This document shows positions 20,591 through 30,309 of a DNA stretch of 64,000 nt, one piece after another. Position 1 is the first letter of the stretch; every line of letters begins with the position of its first letter. Both the position numbers and the translations under genes were made by a program. Below the pieces are notes generated by a model that saw only the letters and a list, made by a program, of their open reading frames with translations, did not search any database and was not told the origin of the DNA. This DNA comes from Polaromonas sp. (lineage in GTDB: Bacteria > Pseudomonadota > Gammaproteobacteria > Burkholderiales > Burkholderiaceae_C), in contig NZ_JAQSDL010000122.1 of NCBI RefSeq assembly GCF_029945895.1, positions 1 through 64,000 of the forward strand, written 5' to 3'.

Positions 20591-22948
20591 ATGGACGATC
20601 TTTTTACGCCTGCCCCGCCTTCCCCTTCCGACGTCCCTGACCAGGAATCGCTGGCCGCCTATGCCCAGCGTGCCTACCTCGAATACGCGCTCAGCGTGGT
20701 CAAGGGTCGGGCTTTGCCCGATGTCTGCGACGGCCAGAAGCCGGTGCAGCGGCGCATCATGTTTGCCATGGCACGCATGGGGCTGGGTTTTTCCGGCGCC
20801 GGCGGCGCCAAGCCGGTCAAAAGCGCACGCGTGGTCGGTGACGTACTCGGCAAATACCATCCACACGGCGACCAGGCGGCCTATGACGCGATGGTGCGCA
20901 TGGCGCAGGACTTCAGCCAGCGTTACCCGTTGATCGACGGCCAGGGCAACTTCGGCAGCCGTGACGGCGACGGCGCGGCTGCCATGCGTTACACCGAGGC
21001 GCGGCTGGCAAAAATCACCACGCTACTGCTGGACGAACTCGACGAAGGCACGGTCGATTTCGTGCCGAATTACGACGGCTCGTTCGAGGAGCCAAAGCAG
21101 TTGCCGGCGCGCCTGCCTTTCACCCTGCTCAACGGCGCCAGCGGCATTGCCGTGGGCCTGGCCACCGAAATTCCCAGCCACAACCTGCGCGAGATCGCCG
21201 ACGCCTGCATCGCGCTGATCAAGTCCCCCAAGCTTTCAGACGACGAGCTGTACACGCTGATCGCCGGGCCCGACTACCCGGGCGGCGGCCAGATCATTTC
21301 GACGGCGGCCGATATTGCGGCGGCCTACAGCACGGGCCGCGGCTCGCTCAAGGTGCGCGCCCGCTGGAAGATTGAAGACCTGGCGCGCGGCCAGTGGCAA
21401 CTGGTGGTGCAGGAGCTGCCGCCCGGCGTCAGCACTCAGCGTGTGCTGGAAGAAATCGAAGAGATCACCAACCCGAAAATCAAGGCCGGCAAGAAGGCCC
21501 TGAGCCTGGACCAGGTCCAGCTCAAGCAGACGGTGCTGGCCGTGCTCGACGTGGTGCGCGACGAGTCGAGCAAGGACGCGGCCGTGCGCCTGGTGTTCGA
21601 ACCCAAGACCAGCCGCATCGAGCAGTCCGAGCTGATCACGACCTTGCTGGCGCACACCAGCCTGGAAAGCTCGGCCAGCATCAACCTGACCATGATCGGG
21701 CTGGACGGCCGGCCGACGCAGAAGACGTTGCGGCAAATGCTGCAGGAGTGGATCTCCTTTCGCCAGACCACGATAGAGCGGCGTTCGCAGCACCGCCTGA
21801 ACAAGGTGCTGGACCGCATCCACATCCTCGAGGGCCGGCAGCTGGTGCTGCTCAACATCGACGAGGTGATCGCCATCATCCGCCAGTCTGACGAGCCCAA
21901 GGCGGCGCTGATCGCCCGTTTCCGGCTCAGCGACCGGCAGGCCGAAGACATTCTTGAAATCCGGCTGCGCCAACTGGCGCGGCTCGAGGCCATCAAGATC
22001 GAGCAGGAGCTCAAGAACCTGCGTGAAGAGCAGGGCAAACTCGAGGAAATCCTCGGCAACCCGGTCGCCTTGCGCCGCCTGATGATCAAGGAAATCGAGG
22101 CGGACGCGAAGCAGTTTGCCGATCCGCGCCGTACCCTGATCCAGGCCGAGAAAAAAGCCGTGCTCGAAGTCAAGGTGCTCGACGAGCCGGTCACCGTGGT
22201 CGTCAGTGCCAAGGGCTGGGTGCGCGCGCGCAGCGGCCACGGCCACGATGCGGCCAGTTTTGCCTTCAAGTCGGGTGACGGCCTGTACGGCACGTTTGAA
22301 TGCCGCACCGTCGATACGCTGCTGGTGTTCGGCACGGCGACCAAAGGCACGGGCCGGGTCTATTCGATCCCGGTCGCCATGTTGCCCGGCGCCCGTGGCG
22401 ATGGGCAGCCGGTGACCACGCTGATCGATCTGGAGACTGGCACCCACCCGGCGCATTATTTCGCCGGGCCTGCGGGCGCCACCTTGCTGCTCAGCGGCAG
22501 CGGTGGCTATGGTTTCCTGGCCACGGTGGAAAACATGACATCGCGCCTGAAGGCCGGAAAGGCCTTCATCAGCTGCGCTGAAGGCGAGGCGATCTGCAAA
22601 CCCTCGCATGTTGCGGGCAACAGCGGCTCTTCGCCCCTGAACCCGGCCACCCACGTGGCCTGCGCCTCCACCGGCGGGCGCATCCTGACCTTCGAGATCA
22701 GCGAACTCAAGACCCAGGCCGCCGGTGGCCGCGGCCTGATGCTGATCGACCTTGATGCCAAGGACACCCTGGCCGGCGCGGCGGCGTATACGCGCAGCGT
22801 GAAGATCGACGGCATTGGCCGCGGTGGCAAGGAGCGCGAGGAAACGCTGGAGATCCGCAGCCTGAACAATGCCAGGGCCGCTCGCGGGCGCAAGGGCAAG
22901 GCGGCGGATCTGGGCTTCAAGCCGGCGGCGATTTCCCGGGTCGAGTAG
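20591..22948 (+). CDS. parC: DNA topoisomerase IV subunit A
   Basis: ParC is the DNA-cleaving subunit of topoisomerase IV. It starts with an N-terminal winged-helix domain whose quinolone-determining region reads [20 protein letters not shown], and the catalytic tyrosine is in [11 protein letters not shown] long coiled coil ([20 protein letters not shown]) and a beta-pinwheel C-terminal domain follow in 785 residues. The ATG at 20591 is standard. It lies 164 bases after the transglycosylase, enough for its own promoter, and pairs functionally with parE upstream. Confidence 0.96.
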   Translation: MDDLFTPAPPSPSDVPDQESLAAYAQRAYLEYALSVVKGRALPDVCDGQKPVQRRIMFAMARMGLGFSGAGGAKPVKSARVVGDVLGKYHPHGDQAAYDAMVRMAQDFSQRYPLIDGQGNFGSRDGDGAAAMRYTEARLAKITTLLLDELDEGTVDFVPNYDGSFEEPKQLPARLPFTLLNGASGIAVGLATEIPSHNLREIADACIALIKSPKLSDDELYTLIAGPDYPGGGQIISTAADIAAAYSTGRGSLKVRARWKIEDLARGQWQLVVQELPPGVSTQRVLEEIEEITNPKIKAGKKALSLDQVQLKQTVLAVLDVVRDESSKDAAVRLVFEPKTSRIEQSELITTLLAHTSLESSASINLTMIGLDGRPTQKTLRQMLQEWISFRQTTIERRSQHRLNKVLDRIHILEGRQLVLLNIDEVIAIIRQSDEPKAALIARFRLSDRQAEDILEIRLRQLARLEAIKIEQELKNLREEQGKLEEILGNPVALRRLMIKEIEADAKQFADPRRTLIQAEKKAVLEVKVLDEPVTVVVSAKGWVRARSGHGHDAASFAFKSGDGLYGTFECRTVDTLLVFGTATKGTGRVYSIPVAMLPGARGDGQPVTTLIDLETGTHPAHYFAGPAGATLLLSGSGGYGFLATVENMTSRLKAGKAFISCAEGEAICKPSHVAGNSGSSPLNPATHVACASTGGRILTFEISELKTQAAGGRGLMLIDLDAKDTLAGAAAYTRSVKIDGIGRGGKEREETLEIRSLNNARAARGRKGKAADLGFKPAAISRVE

Positions 22949-22960
22949 GGCGATCTATTT

Positions 22961-23014
22961 GCTATCTTGTTGATAGCTGATGACGCCCGTGGAATAAGGG
23001 CTGCGACCGATTTT
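22961..23014 (+). repeat. Type-2 dispersed repeat (intergenic, after parC)
   Basis: It reads GCTATCTTGTTG, ATAGCTGATGACGCC, then ATAAGGGCTGCGACCGATTTT. The 5' block and the AAGGGCT block are well kept. It starts 12 bases after the parC stop. It may contribute a hairpin at the transcript end. Confidence 0.75.
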
Positions 23015-23041
23015 CTTGTATTTTTTGATCGAACCGCAACG

Positions 23042-23064
23042 ACGAACGGGAAACGACCGTTCGT
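23042..23064. repeat. Perfect 8-bp inverted repeat
   Basis: ACGAACGG pairs with CCGTTCGT around a GAAACGA loop, between the convergent parC and egtD genes. Neither side carries a T run, so it is not a standard terminator. Nothing else is seen in the 23015-23166 stretch. Confidence 0.5.
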
Positions 23065-23166
23065 GCCAGCCCTGTCCATGCCGTCTTTGCTTTCAGCACA
23101 TGCTGGCAGATCCTTGCCGGACGAATCAAGGACAATTTCGACCGAAGCCCTCGCGCGGGACAGCGG

Positions 23167-24201
23167 CTAGGCCGCCGCCCAAAACACCGCGAACCAGTCC
23201 TTCGGATCGGTCCAGTAACTGATTTGCTTGAAACCAGCCCGCCGCAGCAGGGCCGACATGGACGCCACCGTGTACTTGCAGGAGCTTTCCGTGTGAATGC
23301 GTTCACCGCCGCGGAAACGACGTTCGCCACCAGGCCAGCGCACAGTCAGGTTGTGCAGCGCCTGCAGATGCATCTCGATGCGGGATTCTGCTTCATTGAA
23401 AAGCGCAATGTGGCGCCATTGGTGAACGTCAAAGTCTGATCCCAGCAAGGTATTGACATGGCGCAACACGTTTTTGTTGAACGCCGCGGTGACCCCGAGC
23501 GAATCGTCGTAGGCGGCCTCGAGCGTGGCCTTGTCCTTGACCAGGTCGATGCCGAGCAGCAGGCCACGCGCGGCGCCTTGTGCCGGATCGGCGAGGCGTT
23601 GCAAAAACGCCTGCGCCTCGGCGGGTGAAAAATTTCCCAGGCTCGAGCCCGGGTAGAAAAATACCCGGTTGTCCCGCTGCACTTGCGGCGGCAGCGCCAG
23701 CCCGGCAGAAAAGTCCATGCCCACCCCGACGATGTCCAGCGCAGGAAAGGTGCTTTGTACCTGCTCAGCGGCCTCGCGCAGGAAGTCCACCGAAATATCG
23801 ACGGGCACATATTGCCGCGGTTGCAGGTGCGGGATCAGGCGTGTAGCCTTGGCACAGCTTCCGGCACCCAGGTCAATCAGGCAGGGGTGCCCGATGCCGG
23901 CTCCCGCCAGGGTGGCCGCAAAGTCGCCGGAGGCTGCGTCGAAAATGCCGGCTTCGGTGCGTGTCGGGTAGTACTCGTCGAGCCGGGTGATGGCCTCAAA
24001 CAGCTGCGACCCCAGCGTGTCGTAAAAATATTTGGGTGCCACTGTGGCCGACACGGCATTCAGTCCTTCAGCAAGCTCCACTGCTGCAGGCTCCACTGCT
24101 GCGGCAGGCGACCGGCCGGGTGCAGTCTGCTGATATTGGTCGATGAACTGCGGTGATGCAGGCGCGAGGGCCAGCTTTGGGTGTTTGAGGGGGAGGTTCA
24201 A
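23167..24201 (-). CDS. egtD: L-histidine N-alpha-methyltransferase (ergothioneine synthesis)
   Basis: EgtD trimethylates histidine to hercynine, the first step to the thiol antioxidant ergothioneine. The 344-residue protein shows YFYDTLGSQLFEAIT and EYYPTRTEAGIF near the N-terminus, the SAM motif LIDLGAGSCAKATRL, FYPGSSLGNF and the C-terminal GGERRFRGGERIHTE. The start is TTG at 24201; no upstream ATG exists in frame, so the exact start is uncertain. Its usual partner egtB is not adjacent but lies 11 kb away in this window. A short tandem repeat (about 24076-24108) lies in the N-terminal coding part. Confidence 0.93.
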   Translation of the reverse strand: MNLPLKHPKLALAPASPQFIDQYQQTAPGRSPAAAVEPAAVELAEGLNAVSATVAPKYFYDTLGSQLFEAITRLDEYYPTRTEAGIFDAASGDFAATLAGAGIGHPCLIDLGAGSCAKATRLIPHLQPRQYVPVDISVDFLREAAEQVQSTFPALDIVGVGMDFSAGLALPPQVQRDNRVFFYPGSSLGNFSPAEAQAFLQRLADPAQGAARGLLLGIDLVKDKATLEAAYDDSLGVTAAFNKNVLRHVNTLLGSDFDVHQWRHIALFNEAESRIEMHLQALHNLTVRWPGGERRFRGGERIHTESSCKYTVASMSALLRRAGFKQISYWTDPKDWFAVFWAAA

Positions 24202-24373
24202 AATCGGTGCAGCCGGTGGGCCTGTGTTGGTTATCGGAATTTACCGCAGCTCCGGGGCTGCCGTTGTAGGACTGTTTCGCCTTGCGTGAAATAGCACCAG
24301 CGGCGTCGAGTTTCTGGCGTGTTGTCCCCCGCCGTGCCTGGTTACTGCCGACCTGTTAATCTTGGTCGCGTCC

Positions 24374-24925
24374 ATGCCTTCTTTATTACACACCCAAGCG
24401 CCCCGGCGCCAGTTCCTGCAATTCGCCGCACTGGCGGGCCTGGCCACGCTGGCCGCTCGCCCTGCCGGGGCTGCAACCGAGCCCGCCTATGACCTCTCCC
24501 CCTGGCAGGGCGCTGTGCCACCACTGCAAGCGGTGGACACCCAGGGCAAGACGTGGCGCCTGTCCGACCTTCGGGGCCGCGTCGTGCTGCTCAATTTCTG
24601 GGCCAGCTGGTGCGAACCCTGTCGCGCGGAAATGCCAACGCTGCAGCAAATCGCTGACTTCTACGGACCCGACAAGTTGCTGGTACTGGCGATCAATTTC
24701 AAGGAACACCCGACACGCGCCATTCAGTTCGCAGCCAGGACCGGGCTGAGCTTGCCCGTCTTGCTGGACCCCCAGGGCCAGACGGCACGAGCCTGGGGCG
24801 TCAAGGTGTTTCCCACCACGGTGCTGGTGGACCGGCAGGGCCTGCCGCGCCAGCGCGTGCAAGGCGAGCTCGACTGGACCGGCGCTGCCGCTGCCCAGTG
24901 GATTGAGGCCCTGCTTAAAAGCTGA
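24374..24925 (+). CDS. TlpA-family thiol:disulfide oxidoreductase, exported
   Basis: A thioredoxin-fold protein of 183 residues with an N-terminal export signal that has a twin arginine (RRQFLQFAALAGLATLA), consistent with Tat or Sec export. The active site is WASWCEPCRAEMP and the cis-proline loop is VFPTTVLVD. TlpA/ResA-like proteins reduce periplasmic cysteines, often for cytochrome c maturation; the client here is unknown. The ATG at 24374 is chosen over a TTG at 24362. It is divergent from egtD and convergent with the Tgl-like gene. Confidence 0.88.
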   Translation: MPSLLHTQAPRRQFLQFAALAGLATLAARPAGAATEPAYDLSPWQGAVPPLQAVDTQGKTWRLSDLRGRVVLLNFWASWCEPCRAEMPTLQQIADFYGPDKLLVLAINFKEHPTRAIQFAARTGLSLPVLLDPQGQTARAWGVKVFPTTVLVDRQGLPRQRVQGELDWTGAAAAQWIEALLKS

Positions 24926-24931
24926 GCCGCT

Positions 24932-26071
24932 TCATTCCAGAGGCAGGACGAGGTCCGACGTACCCGGGCAGACCCAGCGCGCAAACTCGCGTGTGGTGTC
25001 GAGGCAGCCGCCGTCGTGGTACACGCCGCGCGGTTCGCGATAACGCTGCATCAGGGCCAGAATGTGTGCAAGCCCGGACGCATCCTGTTGTGCTGCCGCC
25101 ACCAGTGTGGCCACTTTGGCTTCGTCGACACGTTCATGGCCTTCCGCGTCGCGGTACAGCGCATTGCGCCACTGGTAAATCTCCAGGCATTTGTCGGCGA
25201 GCGTGTAGGGCTGCTGGCGTTTCCAGAAGTTGCTGAACAGGCCGCCGCCGAGGTAGATCACCCAGGAGCCCTCGTAGCCGGACGCCTCGGCCGAGGCTTC
25301 GTCGGGATTGCGGAACCAGGTCCTGTCGCCCGGCACAAAATAATGCGGGGGCAGGGGTGCCTGCATCGAACCCTGTTCGCGCAGGAAAACATCATGAAAC
25401 TGGCCCGACATGATGGGCCGGGCGCCCCACAGCGCCTGCAGCTGCGCATACAGGGCCGGGTTGCAATGCGCCAGTTCTTCGGCAATGCCCAGCAACATCA
25501 CGTATTCGGTGGCGCGGTAACAGGAAAACGAATAGAGCGCGCCCGAGACCTCGGGCTGGGTCGCCTTGGCCAGGGCGGTAAGCAGCGACACGCCGGGCCG
25601 GATGACGAAGCCGATGTCCTCCTTGTAGGTCCAGCAGTCCTGCGGCCGTTCGGCCTGGCTGGTGTGAAAGGACAGGCTGGTCTTGCGGGCCGCACGCACG
25701 ATGTTGTGGCGAATACGGACGGCGGACGCCAGTTCATCCAAGCTGGGGAATTCAAAGGCCACCGGCCCCATCAGCATGGCTGCAACGATCTCGCGTGTCA
25801 GGTCAGCCGGTTTGTCCCCGGTATCGAGCTGCAGCCTGCGGTCCAGCCCGAGGGTGTCGTAGCCGGGTGCCCAGGCATCGACCTGTTCCGCATTCAGACT
25901 GATCCGGATGAAGTGGCCCGCGTCATCCTCACCTTCCGTGCTGAGCACGCAGTGAGCCAGGTCCTGCGCGTCCAGCCGCGTCAGCACTGCCGCCAGCGTC
26001 TGCCCCTGGTCGGCGGGCGCGCGAATCATGATGCCTTGCGGCCCCGCTGGTGGTGTGCCCGATTTGCCCAT
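24932..26071 (-). CDS. Bacillus Tgl-type protein-glutamine gamma-glutamyltransferase homologue
   Basis: Tgl of Bacillus cross-links spore coat proteins through Gln-Lys bonds. By alignment from memory with B. subtilis Tgl, residues about 94-290 of this 379-residue protein match along their length: the PVAFEFPSLDELASAVRIRH helix, NIVRAARK, the cysteine in YSFSCYRATEY (Cys184, for the Tgl catalytic Cys), the histidine in GQFHDVFL (His226), FVPGDRTWFRNPDE and VIYLGGGLF. The first 90 residues and the C-terminal 80 are extra. There is no signal peptide. The ATG at 26071 starts MGKSGTPP; the frame is open to 26374 but the upstream part looks non-coding. Activity is inferred. Confidence 0.72.
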   Translation of the reverse strand: MGKSGTPPAGPQGIMIRAPADQGQTLAAVLTRLDAQDLAHCVLSTEGEDDAGHFIRISLNAEQVDAWAPGYDTLGLDRRLQLDTGDKPADLTREIVAAMLMGPVAFEFPSLDELASAVRIRHNIVRAARKTSLSFHTSQAERPQDCWTYKEDIGFVIRPGVSLLTALAKATQPEVSGALYSFSCYRATEYVMLLGIAEELAHCNPALYAQLQALWGARPIMSGQFHDVFLREQGSMQAPLPPHYFVPGDRTWFRNPDEASAEASGYEGSWVIYLGGGLFSNFWKRQQPYTLADKCLEIYQWRNALYRDAEGHERVDEAKVATLVAAAQQDASGLAHILALMQRYREPRGVYHDGGCLDTTREFARWVCPGTSDLVLPLE

Positions 26072-26313
26072 GCCATCGTCTCCGGCTTTTTGTGTTTCGT
26101 TATCGTGGGAGCCCGCAACTTTGGTGGCGCGCCAGACGCCTTGAGGTTGCCCGGGAAATATAACCGAGTCATTTCCACCGCCGGGACCGACAGGAGGAAA
26201 GCCGCCATAATTGCGTCTCGGCGCACCCCTTCTGCCTTGCGCCGCACGGACATCCCGGTGCACCTTCTCATGCCCGTTCACGTCTGCCCAACCACCTACC
26301 GGAGTTCTTTTTG

Positions 26314-27417
26314 ATGACCACCGTACGCCGTACCTTCCTGAAAAATACCGCTGCAGCTGCCATGGCGGCTGCATTGCCTGCGCTCAGCTTCGCCCAAGCC
26401 GCGCCCCGCCGCCTCTTTGCGCCCCAGAGTGGCGCCTGGCGAACCTTTGACGTGACGACGCGCGTCGACATCGTCAAGCCCCAGGGCGTGACCAGGGTAT
26501 GGCTGCCGATTCCATCGGTCAACAGCGACTATCAGCGTTCGCAGGGCAACAGCTTTTCGAGCAACGGCAAAACCGATCTGACCGACGACGGTGTGGATGG
26601 CGCCAAGATGCTTTATGCCGAATTCGACGCGGGCCAGAGCCAGCCTTTTGTCGAGCTGACGAGCCGCGTGCAAACCCAGGGCCGTGCCGTCGACTGGTCG
26701 CACAAAACCGCGGTGCGTGAAGATGCGGACACGCTGCGCTACTTCACCCGCCCGACGAAATTCCTGCCTACCGACGGCATCGTGCGCACGACGGCGCAAA
26801 AGGCCATCGCCGGCGCAAAAACCGACGTCGAAAAAACGCAGAAGCTGTACGACTGGATCGTGGCCAACACCTACCGCGACCCCAAGGTGCGCGGCTGCGG
26901 TGAGGGCGACATCAAGACCATGCTGGAAACCGGCAACCTGGGCGGCAAGTGCGCCGACCTGAATGCGCTGTTTGTCGGCCTGTGCCGCTCGGTGGGCATT
27001 CCGGCGCGCGACGTGTACGGCATCCGCCTGGTGCCTTCAGCCTTTGGCTACAAGGAGCTCAGCGGCAACCCCGTCAGCCTCAAGGGCTCGCAGCACTGCC
27101 GCTCGGAAGTGTTCCTCAAGGGTTACGGCTGGGTAGCGATGGACCCGGCTGACGTGGCCAAGGTGATGCGCCTGGAAACGGCCGACTGGATCAAGAACAC
27201 CACCGATCCGGTGGTGGCCCCGGTCAACAAGGCGCTGTTTGGCGGCTGGGAAGGCAACTGGATGGCCTACAACACCGCCCACGACATTGCCTTGCCGAAT
27301 TCGAAACTCGAGAAGCTGGGCTTTTTCATGTACCCGGTGGGTGAAAACGCTGGCGGGCGTTTCGACTCCTACGCGCCGGACGACTTCAAGTACCAGATCA
27401 CCGCGAAAGAGGTTTGA
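26314..27417 (+). CDS. Tat-exported transglutaminase-like (papain-fold) protein
   Basis: The N-terminus has a twin-arginine signal (VRRTFLKNTAAAAMAAALPA) ending SFAQA. A transglutaminase-core domain follows, with the catalytic Cys in GGKCADLNALFVGLCRSVGI, the His in SQHCRSEVFL and the Asp in GWVAMDPAD. Family members act as proteases, amidases or cross-linkers in the periplasm; the substrate is unknown. GGAG at 26301 places the start at ATG 26314 (367 residues). It is divergent from the Tgl-like gene, which is also a transglutaminase by family, across 242 bp in which I see no other feature. A type-1 repeat begins at its stop codon. Confidence 0.85.
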   Translation: MTTVRRTFLKNTAAAAMAAALPALSFAQAAPRRLFAPQSGAWRTFDVTTRVDIVKPQGVTRVWLPIPSVNSDYQRSQGNSFSSNGKTDLTDDGVDGAKMLYAEFDAGQSQPFVELTSRVQTQGRAVDWSHKTAVREDADTLRYFTRPTKFLPTDGIVRTTAQKAIAGAKTDVEKTQKLYDWIVANTYRDPKVRGCGEGDIKTMLETGNLGGKCADLNALFVGLCRSVGIPARDVYGIRLVPSAFGYKELSGNPVSLKGSQHCRSEVFLKGYGWVAMDPADVAKVMRLETADWIKNTTDPVVAPVNKALFGGWEGNWMAYNTAHDIALPNSKLEKLGFFMYPVGENAGGRFDSYAPDDFKYQITAKEV

Positions 27418-27513
27418 GCCCCCACGCTTGTCAATGCGTGTACTGCGCTGCCCCCCTCGAGGGGGCCGCTGCGCCTGCGGCCCGGCAGAGCCGGTTCCGG
27501 GGCCCCTGCTTGA
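27417..27513 (+). repeat. Type-1 dispersed repeat at the end of the transglutaminase gene
   Basis: A near-complete copy: AGCCCCCACGCTTG, TACTGCGCTG, the palindromic CCCCCTCGAGGGGG core, GCGCCTGCGGCCCGGCAGAG and GGCCCCTGCTTG. It begins at the last base of the stop codon of the upstream gene. Confidence 0.88.
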
Positions 27514-27540
27514 CTGAACACCCCCGGGAAAGGGCGGCGC

Positions 27541-28446
27541 TCAGGGGAGATCCAGCCGCCGCTTGCTGCTGAACTGCCGTCGCTGGCCGGTGAAGGGATC
27601 GTCGAAGCTGATGGCCTGCGCCAGCAGCTGCAAGGGGTAGCGGTAGTCGTCCTTGGGCGTCGGGTCCAGTGGCGGGTAGACGCGATCATTGACGATGGGC
27701 AGGCCCAGTGCATACATGTGCACACGCAGCTGGTGCTTCTTGCCGGTGACGGGGCTCAGGCCGTAACGTGCCAGCGACCCGCTGACTTCGAGCAACTCGA
27801 TGCGGGTTTCGCTGTTCGCTACGCCGACCACTTCGGCCTGGCGGAAAAAGGGCTGGCCTTCCACGATGCGGCTGGTACAGACACGCGGAAACGTCAGCTC
27901 GGGGTGCCATGGCGCGATGGCTTCATACCATTTGCTGACCTCGCGTTGGCGGAACAGGTCCTGGTAGGCAGCGCGCTCCTGCGCTTGCACTGAAAACAGC
28001 ACCAGCCCCGCCGTTTCGCGGTCAATCCTGTGGATGGGACTGAGTTCCGCGATGCCCAGCCGGTTTTTCAGGCGCACCAGCAGGGTTTCCTGCAGGTAGT
28101 GGCCGGAGGGTGTGACCGGCAAAAAGTGCGGCTTGTCGACCACGACCAGATGGTCGTCCTGGAACAGCAGGTCTTCGTCAAAGGGAATGCGGGTCTCCGC
28201 TGGCAGGGTGCGGTAGTAATACAGCCGCATGTGGCCGCGGTAGGCGCGCGCCGGCGTGACGGCCTCGCCAAACTCATCGACAAGCTCACCCGCGGCCATG
28301 CGTTCGAGCCACGTTGTACGCGCGATGTCGGGAAAACGCTGGACCAGAAACTCGGTGATGGTGGGCCAGTTGCCGGCAGGCAGGCTGACACAACTCGGGC
28401 CAACCCCTTCGCGCGTAGGCAGGCCGCCGAATTTATTAGCCCCCAC
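27541..28446 (-). CDS. RluA-family RNA pseudouridine synthase
   Basis: It isomerises uridine to pseudouridine in rRNA or tRNA. The catalytic aspartate is in HRIDRETAGLVLFS, with VVDKPHFLPVTPSG before it and the KKHQLRVHMYALGLPI motif after. The N-terminal part (GVGPSCVSLPAG, WPTITEFLVQRFP) resembles the short N-terminal extension of Comamonadaceae members. No ATG exists between this conserved start and a type-1 repeat; the nearest start codon is a GTG at 28446 inside the repeat, giving 301 residues. The frame is open further upstream through the repeat to 28695, into trmB, but that part is repeat-derived. Confidence 0.85.
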   Translation of the reverse strand: MGANKFGGLPTREGVGPSCVSLPAGNWPTITEFLVQRFPDIARTTWLERMAAGELVDEFGEAVTPARAYRGHMRLYYYRTLPAETRIPFDEDLLFQDDHLVVVDKPHFLPVTPSGHYLQETLLVRLKNRLGIAELSPIHRIDRETAGLVLFSVQAQERAAYQDLFRQREVSKWYEAIAPWHPELTFPRVCTSRIVEGQPFFRQAEVVGVANSETRIELLEVSGSLARYGLSPVTGKKHQLRVHMYALGLPIVNDRVYPPLDPTPKDDYRYPLQLLAQAISFDDPFTGQRRQFSSKRRLDLP

Positions 28447-28530
28447 GCTTGTCGCTTCGCGTACTGCGCTTCCCCCCGAGGGGGCGTTGCGCCTGCGGAC
28501 TGGCAAAGCCAGATCCGCCGCCCCTGCTGG
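28438..28530 (+). repeat. Type-1 dispersed repeat overlapping the start of the pseudouridine synthase gene
   Basis: It reads AGCCCCCACGCTTGTCGCTT, CGCGTACTGCGCTTC, CCCCCGAGGGGG, GCGCCTGCGGACTGGCAAAG and CCGCCCCTGCTGG. Read on the minus strand it is open in the frame of the downstream gene (APSGGSAVREATSVGA). Confidence 0.9.
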
Positions 28531-28576
28531 CAAAGAGAGAGCCTCGGCGGCCGTACGGGCCTGGGCTTCTGCAGTT

Positions 28577-29326
28577 TTAAGGGGCTTGGACACGCGTGAA
28601 CACCACGTCCCAGACCCCATGCCCGAGCTTGATGCCGCGGTTTTCGAACTTGGTGAGTGGCCGGTAGTCGGGCTTGGCGGCATAACCGTCGGCACTGTCC
28701 GCCGTGTTTTTCAGCATAGGCTCTGCCTTGAGGACGTCAAGAATCTGCTCGGCGTAAGGCTGCCAGTCGGTGGCGCAGTGCAGGTAGCCGCCGGGCTTGA
28801 GGCGCGCCGCGAGTTTGGACACCAGCGGCGCCTGGATCAAGCGGCGCTTGTTGTGTTTTTTCTTGTGCCAGGGATCGGGAAAAAAAATGTGCGCGCCGTC
28901 CAGGCTGCCGGGCAGCAGCATGTGGTCCAGCACCTGCACCGCATCGTGTTGCAGGATGCGGATGTTTTCCAGCTGCTGTTCGCCAATGCGTTTGAGCAAG
29001 GCGCCGACGCCGGGCGTGTGCACTTCGCAGCATAGAAAGTTTTTTTCGGGCATCAACGCCGCAATATGCGCCGTGGCTTCACCCATGCCGAAGCCGATCT
29101 CCAGGACGCTGGGCGCGACACGTCCGAACGCAGCCTGGACGTCCAGCGGCGCCTCCGAATAGGGCAATAGAAACTTTGGCCCCGCGTCTGCAAAAGCCCT
29201 GGCCTGGCCGGCCGTGGTGCGGCCGGTGCGCAGGACAAAGCTGCGGATGGTGCGCATCCGGCTGGCGTCTGGTGAAGCGTCTTCTGGCGGAGCGGGCGGA
29301 AGTGGGGTGGTGGGGGATTCAATCAC
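28577..29326 (-). CDS. trmB: tRNA (guanine-46-N7)-methyltransferase
   Basis: TrmB places m7G at position 46 of the tRNA variable loop. The SAM motif is [14 protein letters not shown], and the family signature [14 protein letters not shown] is complete. GTG at 29326 overlaps the gluQ stop (GTGA), giving 249 residues with a Pro-rich N-terminal tail; an internal ATG at 29257 ([13 protein letters not shown]) would also give a plausible protein. It is coupled to gluQ, another tRNA-modification gene. Confidence 0.95.
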   Translation of the reverse strand: MIESPTTPLPPAPPEDASPDASRMRTIRSFVLRTGRTTAGQARAFADAGPKFLLPYSEAPLDVQAAFGRVAPSVLEIGFGMGEATAHIAALMPEKNFLCCEVHTPGVGALLKRIGEQQLENIRILQHDAVQVLDHMLLPGSLDGAHIFFPDPWHKKKHNKRRLIQAPLVSKLAARLKPGGYLHCATDWQPYAEQILDVLKAEPMLKNTADSADGYAAKPDYRPLTKFENRGIKLGHGVWDVVFTRVQAP

Positions 29327-30297
29327 CGCTCAATTTTAGTCGCCCGGCCCCAGAGGGCTACCGCCTGCTGCAGCCAGTCAGCGGGCGTGCGCGCAGACAG
29401 GCCTGCGGGAAGACCGAGTACCTGCCCGGCCTCATCCAGTGCCTGCAGCGGTTGGGTGAGGTCCAGTGCGCTGGCACCGTTCTGTTTGGACAGCTTTTCG
29501 CCGTTGGCTCCGAGCACCAGCGGCGTATGCAGGTAACGCGGCAGTGGCAAGCCCAGTGCGCGCTGCAGCATGATTTGCCGCGCCGTGTTGTCGGCCAGGT
29601 CTTCCCCGCGAACGATGTCGGTGATGCCCTGCGCGGCGTCGTCCACCACCACCGCCAGCTGGTAGGCCCACAGGCCGTCGGCGCGCCTGAGCACGAAGTC
29701 GCCAACCACCTGCGCGACGTCCTGCTGCTGCGCGCCGAGCCGGCGGTCCTGCCAGTGGACAAGCTGGTCTGCTACCGAATCAGGAGCTGCTTGCGCCCAC
29801 GTAGCAAGGGCTGGCGGCCGATTGGGCTTGATAGTTTCAGTGAGGAAGCGCCACGCGCGTGCGGGACGACCCTGCAGGCCGTGGCGGCAGGTGCCGGGGT
29901 ACACCAGCTCGCCGTGGCGCGGCCGCGCCTGTCCACGTTCGGCCAGCGCCCGCTCAATGTCCTGCCGTGTGCAGGCGCAGGGGTAGGCGAGGTGGGCGGC
30001 AATCAGTGGGTCCAGTGCGGCCTGGTAGTGGCTGCCTCGCTGTGACTGGTACAGCGGCGGCGCATCCGGGTGCAGCCCGCAGGCGGCCAGCTGCTGCAGG
30101 ATCAGCGTGTCGGTGCCGGGCACGCAGCGCGGCGTGTCAATGTCTTCGATACGCACCAGCCACTGGCCGCCATGCGCCCGTGCGTCCAGCCAGCTCGCCA
30201 GCGCGGCGACCAGGGAGCCGGCGTGTAGCGGTCCCGTCGGAGAAGGGGCAAATCGACCGATATAGCGAGCGGGAAGACCACTGACCAAAGTTTGCAT
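29323..30297 (-). CDS. gluQ: Glutamyl-Q tRNA(Asp) synthetase
   Basis: GluQ-RS attaches glutamate to queuosine in the anticodon of tRNA-Asp. It is a truncated GluRS paralogue of 324 residues lacking the anticodon-binding domain. The HIGH-type motif is [13 protein letters not shown], zinc ligands lie in YPCACTR and the later YPGTC, and the KMSKS-like motif is KLSKQN. A type-2 repeat (29771-29825) lies in frame and encodes the [19 protein letters not shown] stretch in the variable region between the zinc site and VHWQDRRLG. Confidence 0.94.
   Translation of the reverse strand: MQTLVSGLPARYIGRFAPSPTGPLHAGSLVAALASWLDARAHGGQWLVRIEDIDTPRCVPGTDTLILQQLAACGLHPDAPPLYQSQRGSHYQAALDPLIAAHLAYPCACTRQDIERALAERGQARPRHGELVYPGTCRHGLQGRPARAWRFLTETIKPNRPPALATWAQAAPDSVADQLVHWQDRRLGAQQQDVAQVVGDFVLRRADGLWAYQLAVVVDDAAQGITDIVRGEDLADNTARQIMLQRALGLPLPRYLHTPLVLGANGEKLSKQNGASALDLTQPLQALDEAGQVLGLPAGLSARTPADWLQQAVALWGRATKIER
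29771..29825 (+). repeat. Type-2 dispersed repeat inside gluQ
   Basis: It reads GCTACCGAATCAGG, AGCTGCTTGCGCCC, nine variable bases, then GCAAGGGCTGGCGGCC. It is antisense to and in frame within gluQ, in a region that differs in length among GluQ proteins. Confidence 0.75.
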
Positions 30298-30309
30298 GTG
30301 CTTGTCCCT

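Noticed and set aside
23042-23064. Terminator between parC and egtD
   Set aside because: The 8-bp hairpin has no T run on either side.
24076-24108. Tandem CTCCACTGCTGC units in egtD
   Set aside because: Only two imperfect units coding for an Ala/Glu/Pro stretch near the variable N-terminus; too short to be meaningful.
26072-26374. N-terminal extension of the Tgl-like protein to 26374
   Set aside because: The extra residues are Arg/Gly-rich and overlap the start of the divergent gene; ATG 26071 gives a sensible start.
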